From positions 521,001-585,000 of the forward strand of contig JABWDB010000005.1 in assembly GCA_019614645.1 (NCBI GenBank): DNA of 64,000 nucleotides. The letters are read 5' to 3'. A program made the translations under genes and the position numbers. Source of the DNA: Stratiolaelaps scimitus (taxonomy: Eukaryota; Arthropoda; Arachnida; Mesostigmata; Laelapidae). The number at the start of each line of letters is the position of its first letter. The first letter of the stretch is position 1. Under the pieces are notes generated by a model, which worked only from the letters and a program-made list of their open reading frames with translations, made no database searches and had not been told where the DNA came from. Below, in pieces: positions 1 through 13,421 of this stretch.

Positions 1-3000
1 TAAGAAACTTTAGACGCTATGGAGCGAGTTCAATAAAGTTCTTAACACGCGTCTCGCTTAGATGTGGAATCGATCGCTCCTATTACGGACTTATACAAAA
101 GGCAGATATCCGATTCTACAAAAGGCTACTATCTTCAAACACGTTTATAATTAGTTTAATGTCAGACAAAATAATCTGCGGAGTTCTGGCGAATAATCAT
201 CACCAAAACTAAAAGAATCAACAATATGTTCTCTTTTCCAGCCACACGAATGCATATACCATGCACTAACCAATATTTGTAGACCAAATGTATACCTTCC
301 CTTTGTTAATAAAGGTGCTTTTGAATTGAGTTGAATATTTACTTCAACCTCGAAGAAGCATTTCTCGAACAAGTAGACCCGAGACATTCGAAACCGTCGA
401 AATAATTCTCGTCTGCAAATTCGGGTCGCAAATCAAACACTATGATTCAAACAATTACACAGAGGCTTCGTCTCGGGCCAATTCTCACGTATATTCCGGT
501 AGGCCACAGGAAACCGCAAGTGTAAATATATCAAGCTATTGGCCACAAGTACAATGCATACCAAGCTAACTAGTCACTGTCAATGCGGAACCCAAAACAA
601 ATCCTGCATACAGTCAAGTTAACGACATTCTTAGATGCAATCACTGGCATTTTTCCACTATTGTGCCAGTTATTATTTAGACATAAATGTGTGCCTGTGG
701 TAACCATAGACGCCAGCTGTTAGACAAAGAGAGAGAAATGACCGAATTCGGTCGACTTGCTCGATGTTGCCTTGAGTAAATTAATTGCTAGATCTATCAT
801 TGCGAGCACACAGCCAAGGCACACAGTGTTCCGCGATAGTACCACTAGCACCATATCGTAACCTACATGGGGCAGAAGGTTTAAAGGGTTCGCGAATGAA
901 GTCAGATTTCTGATAATAGATACGAAATACAATATGTAGATATAGAAAATACAAGAAGCAAACCTAGGCAGCGTTTAACTGACACACTCTGTCAAGTTTT
1001 GCCTTAATAATAGTGTCTCAGTCATCAGAGCTATGATCGAACTGCCTGAATTGATCAGACGAGCGCATTATTATTTCAACAGTATTACTCCTATCTATTA
1101 TCGTTAGTGGCCAGAAAATCGCAAGATCAATCTACCAATCGCTAGCACGCTAGTACCTATACGTTAATTTTAAGTCATCTCCGTTCCTCTACCTGGAGTT
1201 CAAATGTTTGTAGATTCTTCTTTTTTAATCTGTATCACCCCGGTACACGAGCAAGTCACACACAGATGAACGAGACCCACCCAGCCTCACTCGAACTGAG
1301 CCGGCAGTGGTCACCTGCACAACAAACTTCTCACCAAATGACGACAAACTTCCACTCAGCAAATGCACACCTCGCCACAGCGAGTAGATACCCGGCAAAC
1401 TGTCGCGGACCGGTCGACAACAAACTACACAAGGGCCGTGGGCGGAACGATAATCTGCCGCTGGGTCAAGCCGTAAATCTACCAGAGGAAAAACGTCTAC
1501 GATTTCCTTTGGTACGCGAGTCTCAGCCTGGGACTCAGTCACTGCCCGGCGGACGGCTCCTCCTGGCGAGACGTTCGCAATGTTCGGCCTGTGCACCACT
1601 GTGTCGACAGGTTGGCAACCAACGAACGAGCGACGAATCGCTCACGGCGTGAATATATCCCTTGCAGCCATAACATAAAGGGGCGGATTGCCCGACTGCA
1701 GTATGACTGCCTGTGCGTGAGAGATTTGTCATGTGGGAATCGGCTAAGCTGCCGTTGTCACAAGCAACGTCCCGCGCCACGAAAGCCGGAAAGAGTTCCA
1801 ATCGAAAACTGTATCCGTCGTTAGTTACCGACTCATACACAAACACCCGTGACGATTCCTCGCAATTTCTGGAGACTGCTTACTCAATGGGGGTGACTAT
1901 GCGAGAACGGGGATGCGGCGGATTAGCTGTGTACTCGAATGGAATTACAACGAAACATAACTGAATAAACAGTCGTGCAAGCCTAGCAACAACGGCACGA
2001 TTTTTTGTATACAGGTACTTTGCCGGGAAGACACGTCTCGGAAGACGACCTACGAGCGAATACTGAGGAGGTAACCAGCACATCGTATATGATCGTTCGG
2101 ACATAAGTGGAAGCAGGTCGAAACAAAGTATTTAAGCATTTTCGTTCAATGTCCTCTAATAGCAACTTCTCTACAACCTGTGTTCTCCAACAAGAGCAAG
2201 AGATCTGATAAAAAAAGTTTGTGCTAAACTTGTGATTAACAAATTCGAGTCTGAACTTCAGCTTACATCTGCAAGCTCATCTTGAGCTCTCTCCGGCAAG
2301 TTTTCCTTGCCTCTCAATACAGCTAAACAAGTAAAGAAATGAACAACTAATTCCTACATCAACAATGCTCTACAATGCTCTATCTGCCATATATTCGCGC
2401 CACACAGTTGGAGACAGTTTCGAGTATATCAAGTGGCGCTCTTTCGGCAGTCCCTCGTCTAATCGACTTACCCAGAGGCGAATCCGACACCTGTTTATCT
2501 AGTGGCAACACCGACTCGGACAGTTCTACCGCACGCACGGTTTCAACCAACATCCAACGTTCGATTTCACCACACCGTAGTCCTCCGTGAACAATCGTCG
2601 CTCTGCTTGCGAACGCTGACAACGTCTGGACACTGTCATTTTTCCGACCACATACAACAGTGTTCTTTACCGACGTGTCTATAATGAAGAACGCGCACTG
2701 AGGCAGCAGCAGCAGCGGCAGTAGTTATTGTTGTACTTAAGCATTATCCTCGTCTTCTGACGCCGTCTACGCCGATCGATGTAGGATGTAAACCATTCGG
2801 CTAAACACCACGTCTCTCTGTTCACCAGCGAGTATCTCACAAAGTGGATTCGCCGACAAAGGCAGCTTGTGACAATATCCAATGAGTTGACATGGAACAC
2901 CGTGTGTGATCCCGATTCATTTCAACTTCTATGCTTGCACTTCTATGCGTGCCTGCGTGTGTGTGTGTGTGGCTGTCAGCATATATGCTCGAGATGACAA

Positions 3001-4182
3001 AGGCGCATCGGTCGTCTCTAGGTGTATGAGTCACACAGGCCTGCAATAGCAGCCCCGTTTGCGTCCGGCAAATCGATGCAGCTATATGGCCCGCCGTGTC
3101 GTCAGCTGGGCGATGTCGACATATCAGACGAAACACACGTTCGTGAAGGAAGAAGATAGTGTTACAGCAAAGTATTGGCGGTGGGAGGCCTTTAAGGCCT
3201 GGGCGCTCTGATCGATGTGTGCTCAACAACTACAGAGTGTCAGAAGTAACAAGTTGGCTTATTGGTGTATGCGGATATGAGGAAGTGGCTTTGCGGTGTT
3301 GGCGGATAAAAGGAATTCATCGAGAGCTTCATCCCCATGGCGATATTGACTTTACTTACTCCTCTACTTAATCACTGATATTGAATGAGAGTGGACATGT
3401 GTCGTGGCTCGGTTTCAAGCTGCGGGTGCCGACCGATTACACAAGCGTACCCCGGATGATTAGAAACGATTCGATACGTTGGAGGCTGGTCAGATACTAC
3501 TTAAACTGAGATGTCAGACTGATAAGCTTAACTGTGTAACTGTAAATGTTGCCATTTATTATTGATACGGTTTGCCCACTGGGGCGCAACTGATGTAAGG
3601 CCTGAGGGCGGTTAGGGTCAGAGAGTTACAGCGCTAAAATACACTACGACAGTATAGTAATTCTGGTACAAATAATTGACAAGCAAATAATAGACTTCAG
3701 ATTCTATTGGAGGGTATACCAAATCAGTCGTGCGTTAAGAATATATATATATATATATACACGGCGCTATCGCAAGCTGCTGGCGAATCTCCAATCGGTC
3801 AACAAAGTCATATCTACACTTTAGACGGCATGTTCATTCAGCGATAACTTCGATATATGAAATTTGCGCGCAAGCATAGTGCCTTGAAGCTTATATTTCA
3901 GACCTCACTGAGTGGAACGATTTTTACCTCGCGCACAGGCTGCGTGTACCGCCTAATCTCGCCCGCGGTAATGGCTGTAACTCACTTATGTACATCATCA
4001 TAATCAGCCGGAAGACAAAGGTGAAATAACGAACACGAAGGAAGACTTTTTGAAACGTCTTTAAATGACAAGTTTTCTAAACTAACATATACCATTCAGT
4101 CAATTGATCTACGTGATGTCTGCTTTGTGAGATAACCTGCGAATACTATGTTTGTGATCTGCGAAGGTTTGGAAACCAGCAC

Positions 4183-4214
<32 letters not shown>

Positions 4215-7200
4215 ATTTTGTGTCATCCCCGAAATAGGTAAGCGTAACACAAGCTCAACTGAGTGCTATGATTAATATTTGACACTTGTCTAATCTTTTT
4301 GCACAGAAGATGTGGTAAACCGGGTCGGTCGTATGAAGCAATGCCGAAAGCAGTTCTGTGGACGTTAAATGTTTATGGCTGTCAGTCAGCCCGCAAAATT
4401 TACTATCTAGAACAAACCGCATCTGGTGAACTATCACAATAATCTCTTTGATATCTTGTTGTTTCATGTGTATTCAGCGTTATCATTGTGTGGTCTCATT
4501 GCTGAGTTCACCTTCAATCTGCTCAGGTGGTGAATTCTAAAAAAATCAATTCCACACCACAATTGCATTTGCTTGGTGACGACCAACATCGTCCCGGTTG
4601 AGCTAGACAACCATCATGTCTAAAGCTGGCAACGAGAAAATGTCGTTTGTACGTTTGAACGTTGCTAACTGTTATCCGTTATTGCGTCGGGTATTATACA
4701 TGCTAATATTATTGTATACAACATCATACAAGTGTTCGTACTCATTGCATATGGTATCATACATGTGAATATGTATGCCATACAATAACAATATGCCGTT
4801 CATTAGCGTGGGCACTCAGTAGACATCAATCAAGTAGATTAAACAATGTAGTCTACATACATTCATCTTTTTTTTTAGTTTAATTAATCGCCTCTTCTTC
4901 TTCCCGCTTGCCTTTCAAATTTGAGCCGATTCATCATCGTCGTCGTCATGGATCGTACTCAATATTATTTGGCATATTTGGCGTATGGCATTAGACGATA
5001 TGCATAACGCGACCCTTATCGCTATTCGGTGTGTTAGTGTTTTTCGCGAGTGGTCGTCATCTGATCGAATGCTCGCGGTTGCTCACCTCGATGCGTGATT
5101 CCGGGTAAAGGTTTAATAACATGAGGCTTAATAATCCCACTGTATCAATCTTCTTAAACATTGTAAGTCTGCTGTTCGTCCAACGTGAATCACCTGGTCA
5201 GCGGTGATGAATCATCTATTTAGCTTTCCAACGAAAATGCGATAATGGTTAATTGATGAAATGTATTGTCCGTCTGTGGGCGAATCACGAAACATACACG
5301 ATGCGTAGTAAAAAGTGAGCATCACAATGAAATATATAGTTCGATTCGCACTGTACCGACCATACCGATGCTCGAAAATTGCCCGATGCTCGGCTAAAAC
5401 ATCCAGGAATCGAAGTGAGATCAATAAAACGAAAGTAATATTTTCTCATTTATTGCAAACCAATGAGCTAACAGTTGCTGCTTTCAATAGGTTTGAACTA
5501 TAAAATTCGTATAACAACTTCATAAAACGGCTATCTCTGATAACATAGTCCAACCCTGCGGGCTATGGCGTAATCTCGACTGATCGCGTCTTATCTGCGT
5601 TGCTTGTCTATTGCGCACAAATTATGCACGTGCCAAAATTACAATTCTTTGATTCGTATATGCCACCTGTGCGGTGTTTGTTCGTTTGTCGCGTGCTATG
5701 ATATGCAGACAAAAATGATGACTCATATGCCTCTTTTGAGCTATATATTGTACATATATATTCGATGCGAGTGGGCAGCCGGGAGGTGAAGTATGCTAAC
5801 TGCTTTACATACCTTCGACTAACGTGGACATCCACTCGACTATCGTTTGAAGTGCCAATACGGTTAAAATCACGGATCAGCTCTCGTAACGGTCACGAAG
5901 ATTGAGAAGGCCGTCAAACTTTGCCCACGGCGCGTATTATACAGGGCGCTAGTAGAATAACTCGGTAGCATGCTAGCCCTTGGCCATCAGGTGAATCGTC
6001 TTAGAGATTTTGGCGCATTAATTACTCTCATGATGCTCCCAGTTCAAATACAGATTATTAATTATTATTATTATTACAGTACAACACTACTATACAACAT
6101 GATTAAGAGCATATTGTAATTTGTGTATTTGTATCTGGTAAAGGTGTCAATAAACATTAGGCGATAACGTGCGTGCACGTTATTTTCCATTACACATTTC
6201 GGTCATCGATTTCAAATGACATTGGAACTCATTGAATTCGCGAGCACAATATTTACGTCAGTCGCATGTACACTGTTTTGTCATCAGCGCTGACTCTTAG
6301 CTTAATCGGGACACGAACGGATTGCTTAAGTAATATTACTTTACCTACTGAGCCCGCCTGATTACGTGATCCTGTAAATGTTAAGATTTGTCGAGTGTGG
6401 TATAAGGATATGTCCACCATCCACAGTTGCAGTGCGAATCTCTTTGGCTTTATTGCTTTGTATAAGTCTCTCTCTCTCTCTCTCTCGCTGTCTCGTAGCA
6501 CGGGGCACGTACGCCATGGCGTGATGGTCATTCAAGCAGCGTGTATCCTTAACGAAACACTCACGTCAGTTGTAGGAGAGAGTTGATATCTTGACGTCGA
6601 TGGGCGTTGTGTACATAAAGTTCTAGCTCTGCTGTCTCCGTCTGGGTAACTCTTAATTTTCGTTTGTGAGCCGTCTCGTGCTCATCGCGGTGACAACTCT
6701 CAAATATTTTTAGTCCACGAATGTAACTCGTGTAAATCATGAGTTTTAAAGAAGTTCTCCTTTTTCTCCCTATCGTGTAAGGTCATATTGCAGTAGGTTG
6801 CTCTGTTAGTTAGGACAACGCGTCACAATGTGCGGTAGTGAGGCAGAGAAGAAATCTGTCGGCAGCATAGCAGGTCCAAATCAGTGGGTATTCTCCTTCG
6901 GCTCGTGTCCGCTGAGACCCGGTTTCTCTACACAGACGGTACTTCAACGCCATAGGATATTTCTGCGGTGGAACGACTGGTTTCGCGAAAATTCTATCAC
7001 AATTCCAATAGTTATCCTGCTGTTCAGTGCTATCCAGTTACGAAAATGCCCGAAACACGATTACCAAACACGAGCGTTGGGATAATTGGGAAGGTTAGCA
7101 GCGTCAGAGCTTTGGGATGACTAACGATTCGTGATTCAGCCAATTATCGATGCTAATGCGCCTGCTAAAATTCTAGTGTACTTCACACGATAGGAACAAC

Positions 7201-7599
7201 TCATGTAAACGTGAAGCGATACTATTAAACTGCTGAGTTCTTGCAGAGAATTAGCGGAGACCTAAAGATGTGGTAACAATACGCTGTATGCATTTGTCCC
7301 AATTAAACAACAACTTTATTTAGGCGGTAAGTTTCACTGGCTTCAAGTATTTAGTACACCTAATATGAGCAGACCCCTTCTCGTACATAAATCGACTAGG
7401 TAACATGAGTTACCATGTAATAAGAAGTAAGCCGTGCAGAGCGCACATGTTCTTTTCAACATAATAGTATACTATCCCCGCAACAGGGAACGCCTTCCGG
7501 CGCAGTAGACATTTACACGAAGGTTAAAAAATAGCAATATATCATAAAGATCTTGAGTTGCTAAACACATTTCTATGTCGATTACAGTTCCTCTCTGTG
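1..7599. other. Intergenic region with no supported gene
   Basis: I see no exon set here that joins in phase and resembles a known protein. Short open frames occur on both strands, as expected by chance. The stretch at about 1230-1950 is richer in G and C and is open for about 125 codons on both strands, but shows no domain. Visible features are TA/CA microsatellites near 3741-3762 and 4183-4214, a CA/TG run near 2954-2971, a short ATT repeat near 6060-6075, a CT run near 6467-6486, and a 3' piece of a SINE at 4320-4400. Confidence 0.5.
4320..4400 (+). repeat. SINE family 1, 3' tail fragment
   Basis: Only the tRNA-unrelated tail is present. It carries the diagnostic run GAAGCAATGCCGAAAGCAG, then a GTGGACGTTAAATG block, and ends with GTCAGCCCG followed by A-rich sequence. 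The same blocks in the same order occur at 24.4, 27.3, 58.4 and 59.4 kb. The tRNA-like head is missing, so this is a truncated or eroded copy. Confidence 0.7.
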
Positions 7600-7916
7600 G
7601 GCCGAGCTCGCACACCCCACCCCCCATCGAACCGTGGATGTGCGCGCGGCCAGGCAGACGACAGGCGGCAGCAGACTGCTCGATGGTTGTTGCTATTGTT
7701 GTTTCTACTCGGGAAAACATTTTTGATTCGGTACAGTGCGCTGCCACTGCTGTGTGCGCGTTTCATTTGAGATCGCGCGGCAACACCGGAGGCACCTGTG
7801 TACGTTTGGTCGAAATTTCGTGCCTGATTCACGCGCGCTACCGGTTAGCTCGTGTGATTGCACCGTAAGGACTAATCCGAGGTGGCATTTGTGCCCCGTC
7901 ATTTTCCTCCTGCAGG
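7600..7916 (+). promoter_or_regulatory. Possible 5'UTR exon/promoter of the 9299-13750 gene
   Basis: This GC-richer block ends in a strong splice donor (CAGG|GTAAGT, GT at 7917). The first coding exon of the downstream gene has a matching 3' splice site at 9290-9291, only 7 nt before its ATG. A spliced 5'UTR is therefore expected, and this is the best visible donor upstream. The start of transcription cannot be placed from sequence. The assignment is inference. Confidence 0.25.
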
Positions 7917-8930
7917 GTAAGTCGGGGCAGTTGCACGCGTACTTTTTCACCGATTTCGATTCTGTAACGAAGCAATCGGAATCCCGAGATAGAAACTTCG
8001 CTCGAAATCGTGAGTCATCTATCTGGCTGTTCTATTTGCCCATCGGGGCGCGGTGGTTAACGATGCGCGGTCGCCGCCAAAGTTCTACGGGGGTAATGTG
8101 GTGAAATGTGTGACCATCGTCCGTTGCATAAAATCATGTTTGTCATTTGGCCGGATTGTGATAGATTGTATCCCCGAGGCACGAAAGCAACTCGGGAATA
8201 TTGTTCTGTTCAGTTTTTTATGGTGCTTTTCTTAGTTGGTCTGTTGTAGATTTGAATAAGCGAAGTCCACTATAGCACTTGATGCTAATGACAAAAAAAT
8301 GATCTTATTATAGAAATAAAGTCTGTCGTTGTTGCAAAGAAAATAATCATCACGAAATATCATTTGAAAAGGGAGTCCACCTTATCAAGCACATGTCATC
8401 CTCGTTCTCATAATTAGTCCTCCTCACCACAGACCTCACCTCTCGGTTTGTTCCTCACGAAATTGCAGAGATGCAACACAGTAAACAAATCGCTTATTTC
8501 GTAGCATCCGTTACAGGTCATTTGTGGCAACAAATCTATCAGTTTCAATCAGCGCAGTTGAGCATCCGTTGGGGGCGATTCAATATACCATAACGGTCAC
8601 TTCCGCCGGGCCCCATAATCGTCAAAGAACAAACGCCATAGCTCGAGCCATACGAATTGCATATTGTAAGAGATAGCCATCTGAACGAAAATCGTTATTA
8701 CAACGGCCTATTTTGTCTGTTGTCCCTGCTCGCCGTTGCCAACCTACACTACTCTTCGCTGATTAAAACGCTGCGTAAACCAAAAGCACATTTCGTACAA
8801 ATCTTCTTTGGTTTCACAATGCCGAGCTGCTTCTTGGCAAAGGTTTCGTTTTTGGCTGCTGGCCACCAAAACGAATTTCTGTGATCGGACACGTTTTGGC
8901 ACGTATCCGTATAATGGCATCATTACGAGT

Positions 8931-9083
8931 CCCATTGTGGCGTGGTGGTGCATTCGCGTGCGCTTTGCAATCGGAGGACAAGACACGTAGGTGCACTGGT
9001 TCGATCCCCACCGTTGCCCACATTTGCGTTTAGGTGTTTATCTTACGAAGCAATGCAGTAGTATCGTGGACGTTAAATGTCGA
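8931..9083 (+). repeat. SINE family 1 copy (tRNA-like head plus tail)
   Basis: The head has an A-box-like GGCGTGGTGGTGCATTCG and a B box, GGTTCGATCCC, as in internal RNA polymerase III promoters. It is followed by the CCACCG-CACATTTGC junction and a diverged tail (GAAGCAATGCAGTAG, then GTGGACGTTAAATG). The copy lies just upstream of the first coding exon of the 9299-13750 gene. Confidence 0.8.
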
Positions 9084-9298
9084 AAGTTATCCTAGGAAAG
9101 TTGTCTGATTATTACTACTATTATAACGCAGGTTCGAGTCTGCGACGTCACATATAGGGTTCTTGAGCGCTTATATACAGCAGCTCTGCTAATAGACGAA
9201 TAAAGCCTTTTTGCCACTTCCCTAATTTTCTACATTTCTTCGAAATTACTGAATTTCGACAGTTATTGTATGCGATTATTTCTATCTGTAGCAGTAAC

Positions 9299-12200
9299 AT
9301 GAGCGGAAGGGGTAGCAGGCGAGGACCGTATCGTCACCTTCCACGGAGGAATCGTAATGACGCACTGCAGTCTGGGGAAACGAGGAGTCCTACGTTGTTG
9401 GAGACACCCGAGGGCCGGCTGCCGTCCGAGCTGCTATTTCCCAAATCGCTTCCCCGAAACAGCAACATAACTCCAAAGGTAATTGCTTCAACGAACTCAG
9501 CGCATCTTCCCACACAGGGGGTCCTGTCAACAGCACGCTTGAAAAGCCAGAGACCACCTGACGTGTTGTAGATGTTGTTCTCATAGCAAAACAACATGGG
9601 GGAGGGGGCGCCTCTAACAACGTCGCTCGTATAGATAATGTGAGATACATGGTGTCGTTGTTGTTGAAGCTGATACATTGGTAATACATGAGGACAAAAA
9701 AATGCTCCGGCTAGCCAAGCGTAGATTTGTATGCTGTCGAAAAACAATATGTCACCATCGTTCCAGTAGTTCATATGCACTAATACTAATAATCATTGAC
9801 GCTTGTTTTGTTCTGCTACTGTCGGTGTGATCTGCTCAGGTGGACATCCGCATGATGGCCCCAATCACAGATCCGATTTTACAGTATCGAATTCTGCAGC
9901 ATGGCCACAAAACTGTGAAGCGTGCCAAACAGAAGAATTTCACCGAGGTGCTCTTTCAGGGTGATCCCGATTATGATCAACAAGCACAATCACCTTGTGT
10001 CATTGTCGACATTCGTGGTACGAATCTGTTAGAAATAATCAGCATTATTAAATAGTCGGATACACCTATGATTCTTTGGTGAACAACACTGATGCGGATG
10101 CCAATGTCGATTAATATTAGAATTTATTGAAATTTGTCCTCGGCGAAGTCGCCAGCGCAATACGGGTTGTTGTCGAATATCCGCACCTCGATGCTGTTGT
10201 TTAGGCTACTGTCTACCACCTTGTATGCTCTGTGCGATCCTCTCGTTCATATTTCGTAACCGAAAGAGTATGTTGTACTGATAGCGTATGTTATAACCGC
10301 GCTGGTACAGTGGCGGGCATAAACTTAAGGCACCCCTATATTTCAACAAATCGTTACAAGGAGCACACATTTGAGAAATTTATTCTGTATCAGATTAATG
10401 TACGTGTCAAATAACATACACACCACAAAGAACAGCGCATGTAACGTCTCATGCAGCCTGCTACAATAAAATAAGTCATCTTTCGGGTGTGTAAAATGAT
10501 AAGGCACCCTCAGTTATCGAGCGTTCTCGATGAATTAATTCTCGTTTTCTTGTGCTAATCTGTACCGTGTGGCCCCGCCCTTGCTAATTATAACGTTAAA
10601 GACTCGGTTTGGCATACTATTAACGAGATTTAGCAGGATCTGGTCGCTGACACCTCCCCAGGGCTCCAACAACGCCTCTTTTAGTGCTTCCACGGAGATG
10701 TACCGTTGGTATGGTGCATATACTCGTCGTACAAGAATGCCCCAGAGGTTCTCCATCGGGTTGTGATCAGGAGAACATGCTGGAGAACACTCTAGGGTTT
10801 CAATGTCATGCCGTCCTAACTACGCACGTGTACTTGCGCTGACGTGAATTGAAGTTTTATCGTGTTGGAAAACAATTGGCAGTCTGCAAAATCTGCTCCT
10901 GAACGATACTAGGTTGTTGATCAACATCTGCTGATAGTCCTCGCTATTCATTCGAGATGAGACGAAAGCGAATGCGAGTCTGTCAAGAGAGGTGAAAGCT
11001 CCCCAAGTCAAAACGGTCCCGCCACCGAAGTTGTGCTTTGAAAAGTACCGCGGCTCTTTACGTACATCATGCCAATAATCGTTAAATCCATCTGGCCCGT
11101 CCAAATTGAACTTCTTTTCGTCACTGAAGATGATCTGAAACAACACAGTATATTTCAGATAGATGTGCATCCACAAGATATTCTTTAAAAAACGTTACCT
11201 CAATACTCACCAATTTCCATGATATGCGGATGACGCTTAATTGTCCTTAAAACTGTTGATCTACGAACCTGAAGGTTTAACTCTTACCCGATTGCTTCAC
11301 AACTTATGGTCGAATTCGAGGCCAATCGACAGATGTGCATGGCTGTTCGCTGGCTAATCTTTCGTGGACGTCCTATAGACTTATTAGTACCATACGTCGA
11401 CGGACTGCATAAATATTTTTGCACTACGCAACCACTTCTGCCAATTTCTCTGGCAATTGCAACCTGGGTCTTTCCTGATCGGTGTAAAGCAGTAATAACT
11501 GCTTTCTCTGCATCCGTAAGGCTCGAAGTGAGTCCCATGACTACAGTACAGCATGAATGATCAACATAAACTGGACACACCCGAAAGATGACTCATTTTA
11601 TCGAAGCAGGCTGCATGCGACGTTATATACGCTGTTCTTTGTGGTGTATATGTTATTTGACACGTATATTAAACTAATACAGAATAAATTCCCTCAAATA
11701 TGGGCTCCTTGTAACGATTTGTTGAAATATAGGGGTGCCATAAGTTTATGGTCACCACTGTACATTGTATGATACTTAAGCGTGCGGGCCCGACGAAGAA
11801 GACATTTGCAGTGTTCTATTGAGTCAGAATATCCAGCTTATGTTTATACGTACACCTCACGTGGGTCTTCCAGATAGACGTCGTCATCCGGATTATCAAA
11901 CACGCCGCGTGCGCAAATTTTTTGCTGCAAGTGGTGGTCTTTTTTTTCATTTATCATTCGTACGGTTATTTTATTTGTTTTGTTTTTTTTTAGATAACGC
12001 ACCCGCGGATGCGCTCACCTATCCGCGAGCGTGCGCTCTAGCAGCGTTGAGGACGCTGAAATGGTCGAACAGCACGGAGGATGATCTCCCGTTCAAACGG
12101 AAACACGAAATCGCGAACTCGATCATGTTTAAAGAGTCCACGTTTGCAAACCGCTGCTGCATTAACGGGGCGAGGTCGGTAGCCGAACTATAAACAACCC

Positions 12201-13383
12201 TAAATGCGTCTGTGAAGATCACGCTTCAGATATTGTACCAGCCGCTGGCAACACAATAGACTCGTTCGTTCGATGATAATGTACGAGGTGATATCGCACC
12301 CTTCGTTCGGATACATTTCCATTGCCGTAACATGCCGAATAATCACCATAGGCGGCGGTTCCCATTAAACGCCTATGGTATCTCGAGTCAACAAGTGCGA
12401 AACTGGCCTATTACCTCAACTTACATTGCTTACATTGAAGAGGGCGCTACCACCTGCACTATCACTTAACGATACCTATACTAATTTGGACATTTTTGCT
12501 GATGCCTTCCACTCTGCTTAGATACCTGGGAAAGTTTATCGCCCAAGAAATGCCACTAAACCACCCGGCGTTCATTCCAAGGACAGGCAGTCACCCGCTG
12601 TACGGTTTTACGGATGGCGATCTCGGCGAATGGCTGGCCGCAATGGTCGCTATGGACTATGCGAAAATGAGAAGTTGCAATGAGGCGCAACACCTTGAGA
12701 TGCCATTCGCCGAAGGGATATCCCTTCCACCGTTTCAATTATCCGAACATGTGAGTCCGTCTGCGGCTATTTATTCTGCCGCTTTGGTGCGTCTAACTTG
12801 AAAATTTATCTATTATTTCCCAATGTGGAAATACCGATTTCGTTAATAAGTAGCAATATCATGTGATCGACCCCATTATCGCTTATAGAGCACCTGGACA
12901 TATTTTCATGGTCTCCCACACAAGGGCGAACTTCTCCCGTTTGATTACCTTTCAGGCCTGTGGGGATCTCATGGAAAAACGATCATTTAGATCAAGTTTA
13001 TTCAAACATACAATAATTAGGAATTATTTCTAGGGATTATTGGGGAGGAGGGATTAGCTGGGACTGGGGCTGAGGCTGGCATTGTTCCGAGGAAGGCGAT
13101 GTCGTTGCCTCTCTGCACAGCGAGGGACAGGCGTTGGAGAAGGAAAGATCCTGCGCGCTTGTCCCCGGTGGCACGGACCAGCCTATGGTAGACCCCTTTG
13201 AGGAAGTTCGCAGTGAGGGGGCCGTGCCCGCCTAAGGTCTCAAAAGCAAGGGGGGAAAAAGGTCGGTTGCCTGGAGTGCAGTGTGCTTCCGTAGCTTGGC
13301 CCGCTCCGCACGCGCTACCGCGTAACCGGGGACCATCATCATCGCCACCAGTAGAGGAATGAGGGCTTCCAGTTTTAGGAAGC

Positions 13384-13421
<38 letters not shown>

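Noticed and set aside
1225..1964. Several overlapping open frames of 80-130 codons on both strands.
   Set aside because: All are open together, as in GC-rich sequence with few stops. No domain, no splice structure and no consistent frame.
9121..9155. GCAGGTTCGAGTCTGCG, which folds like a tRNA T arm.
   Set aside because: No D arm, anticodon arm or acceptor stem can be placed around it. It is probably a scrap of another tRNA-derived repeat.
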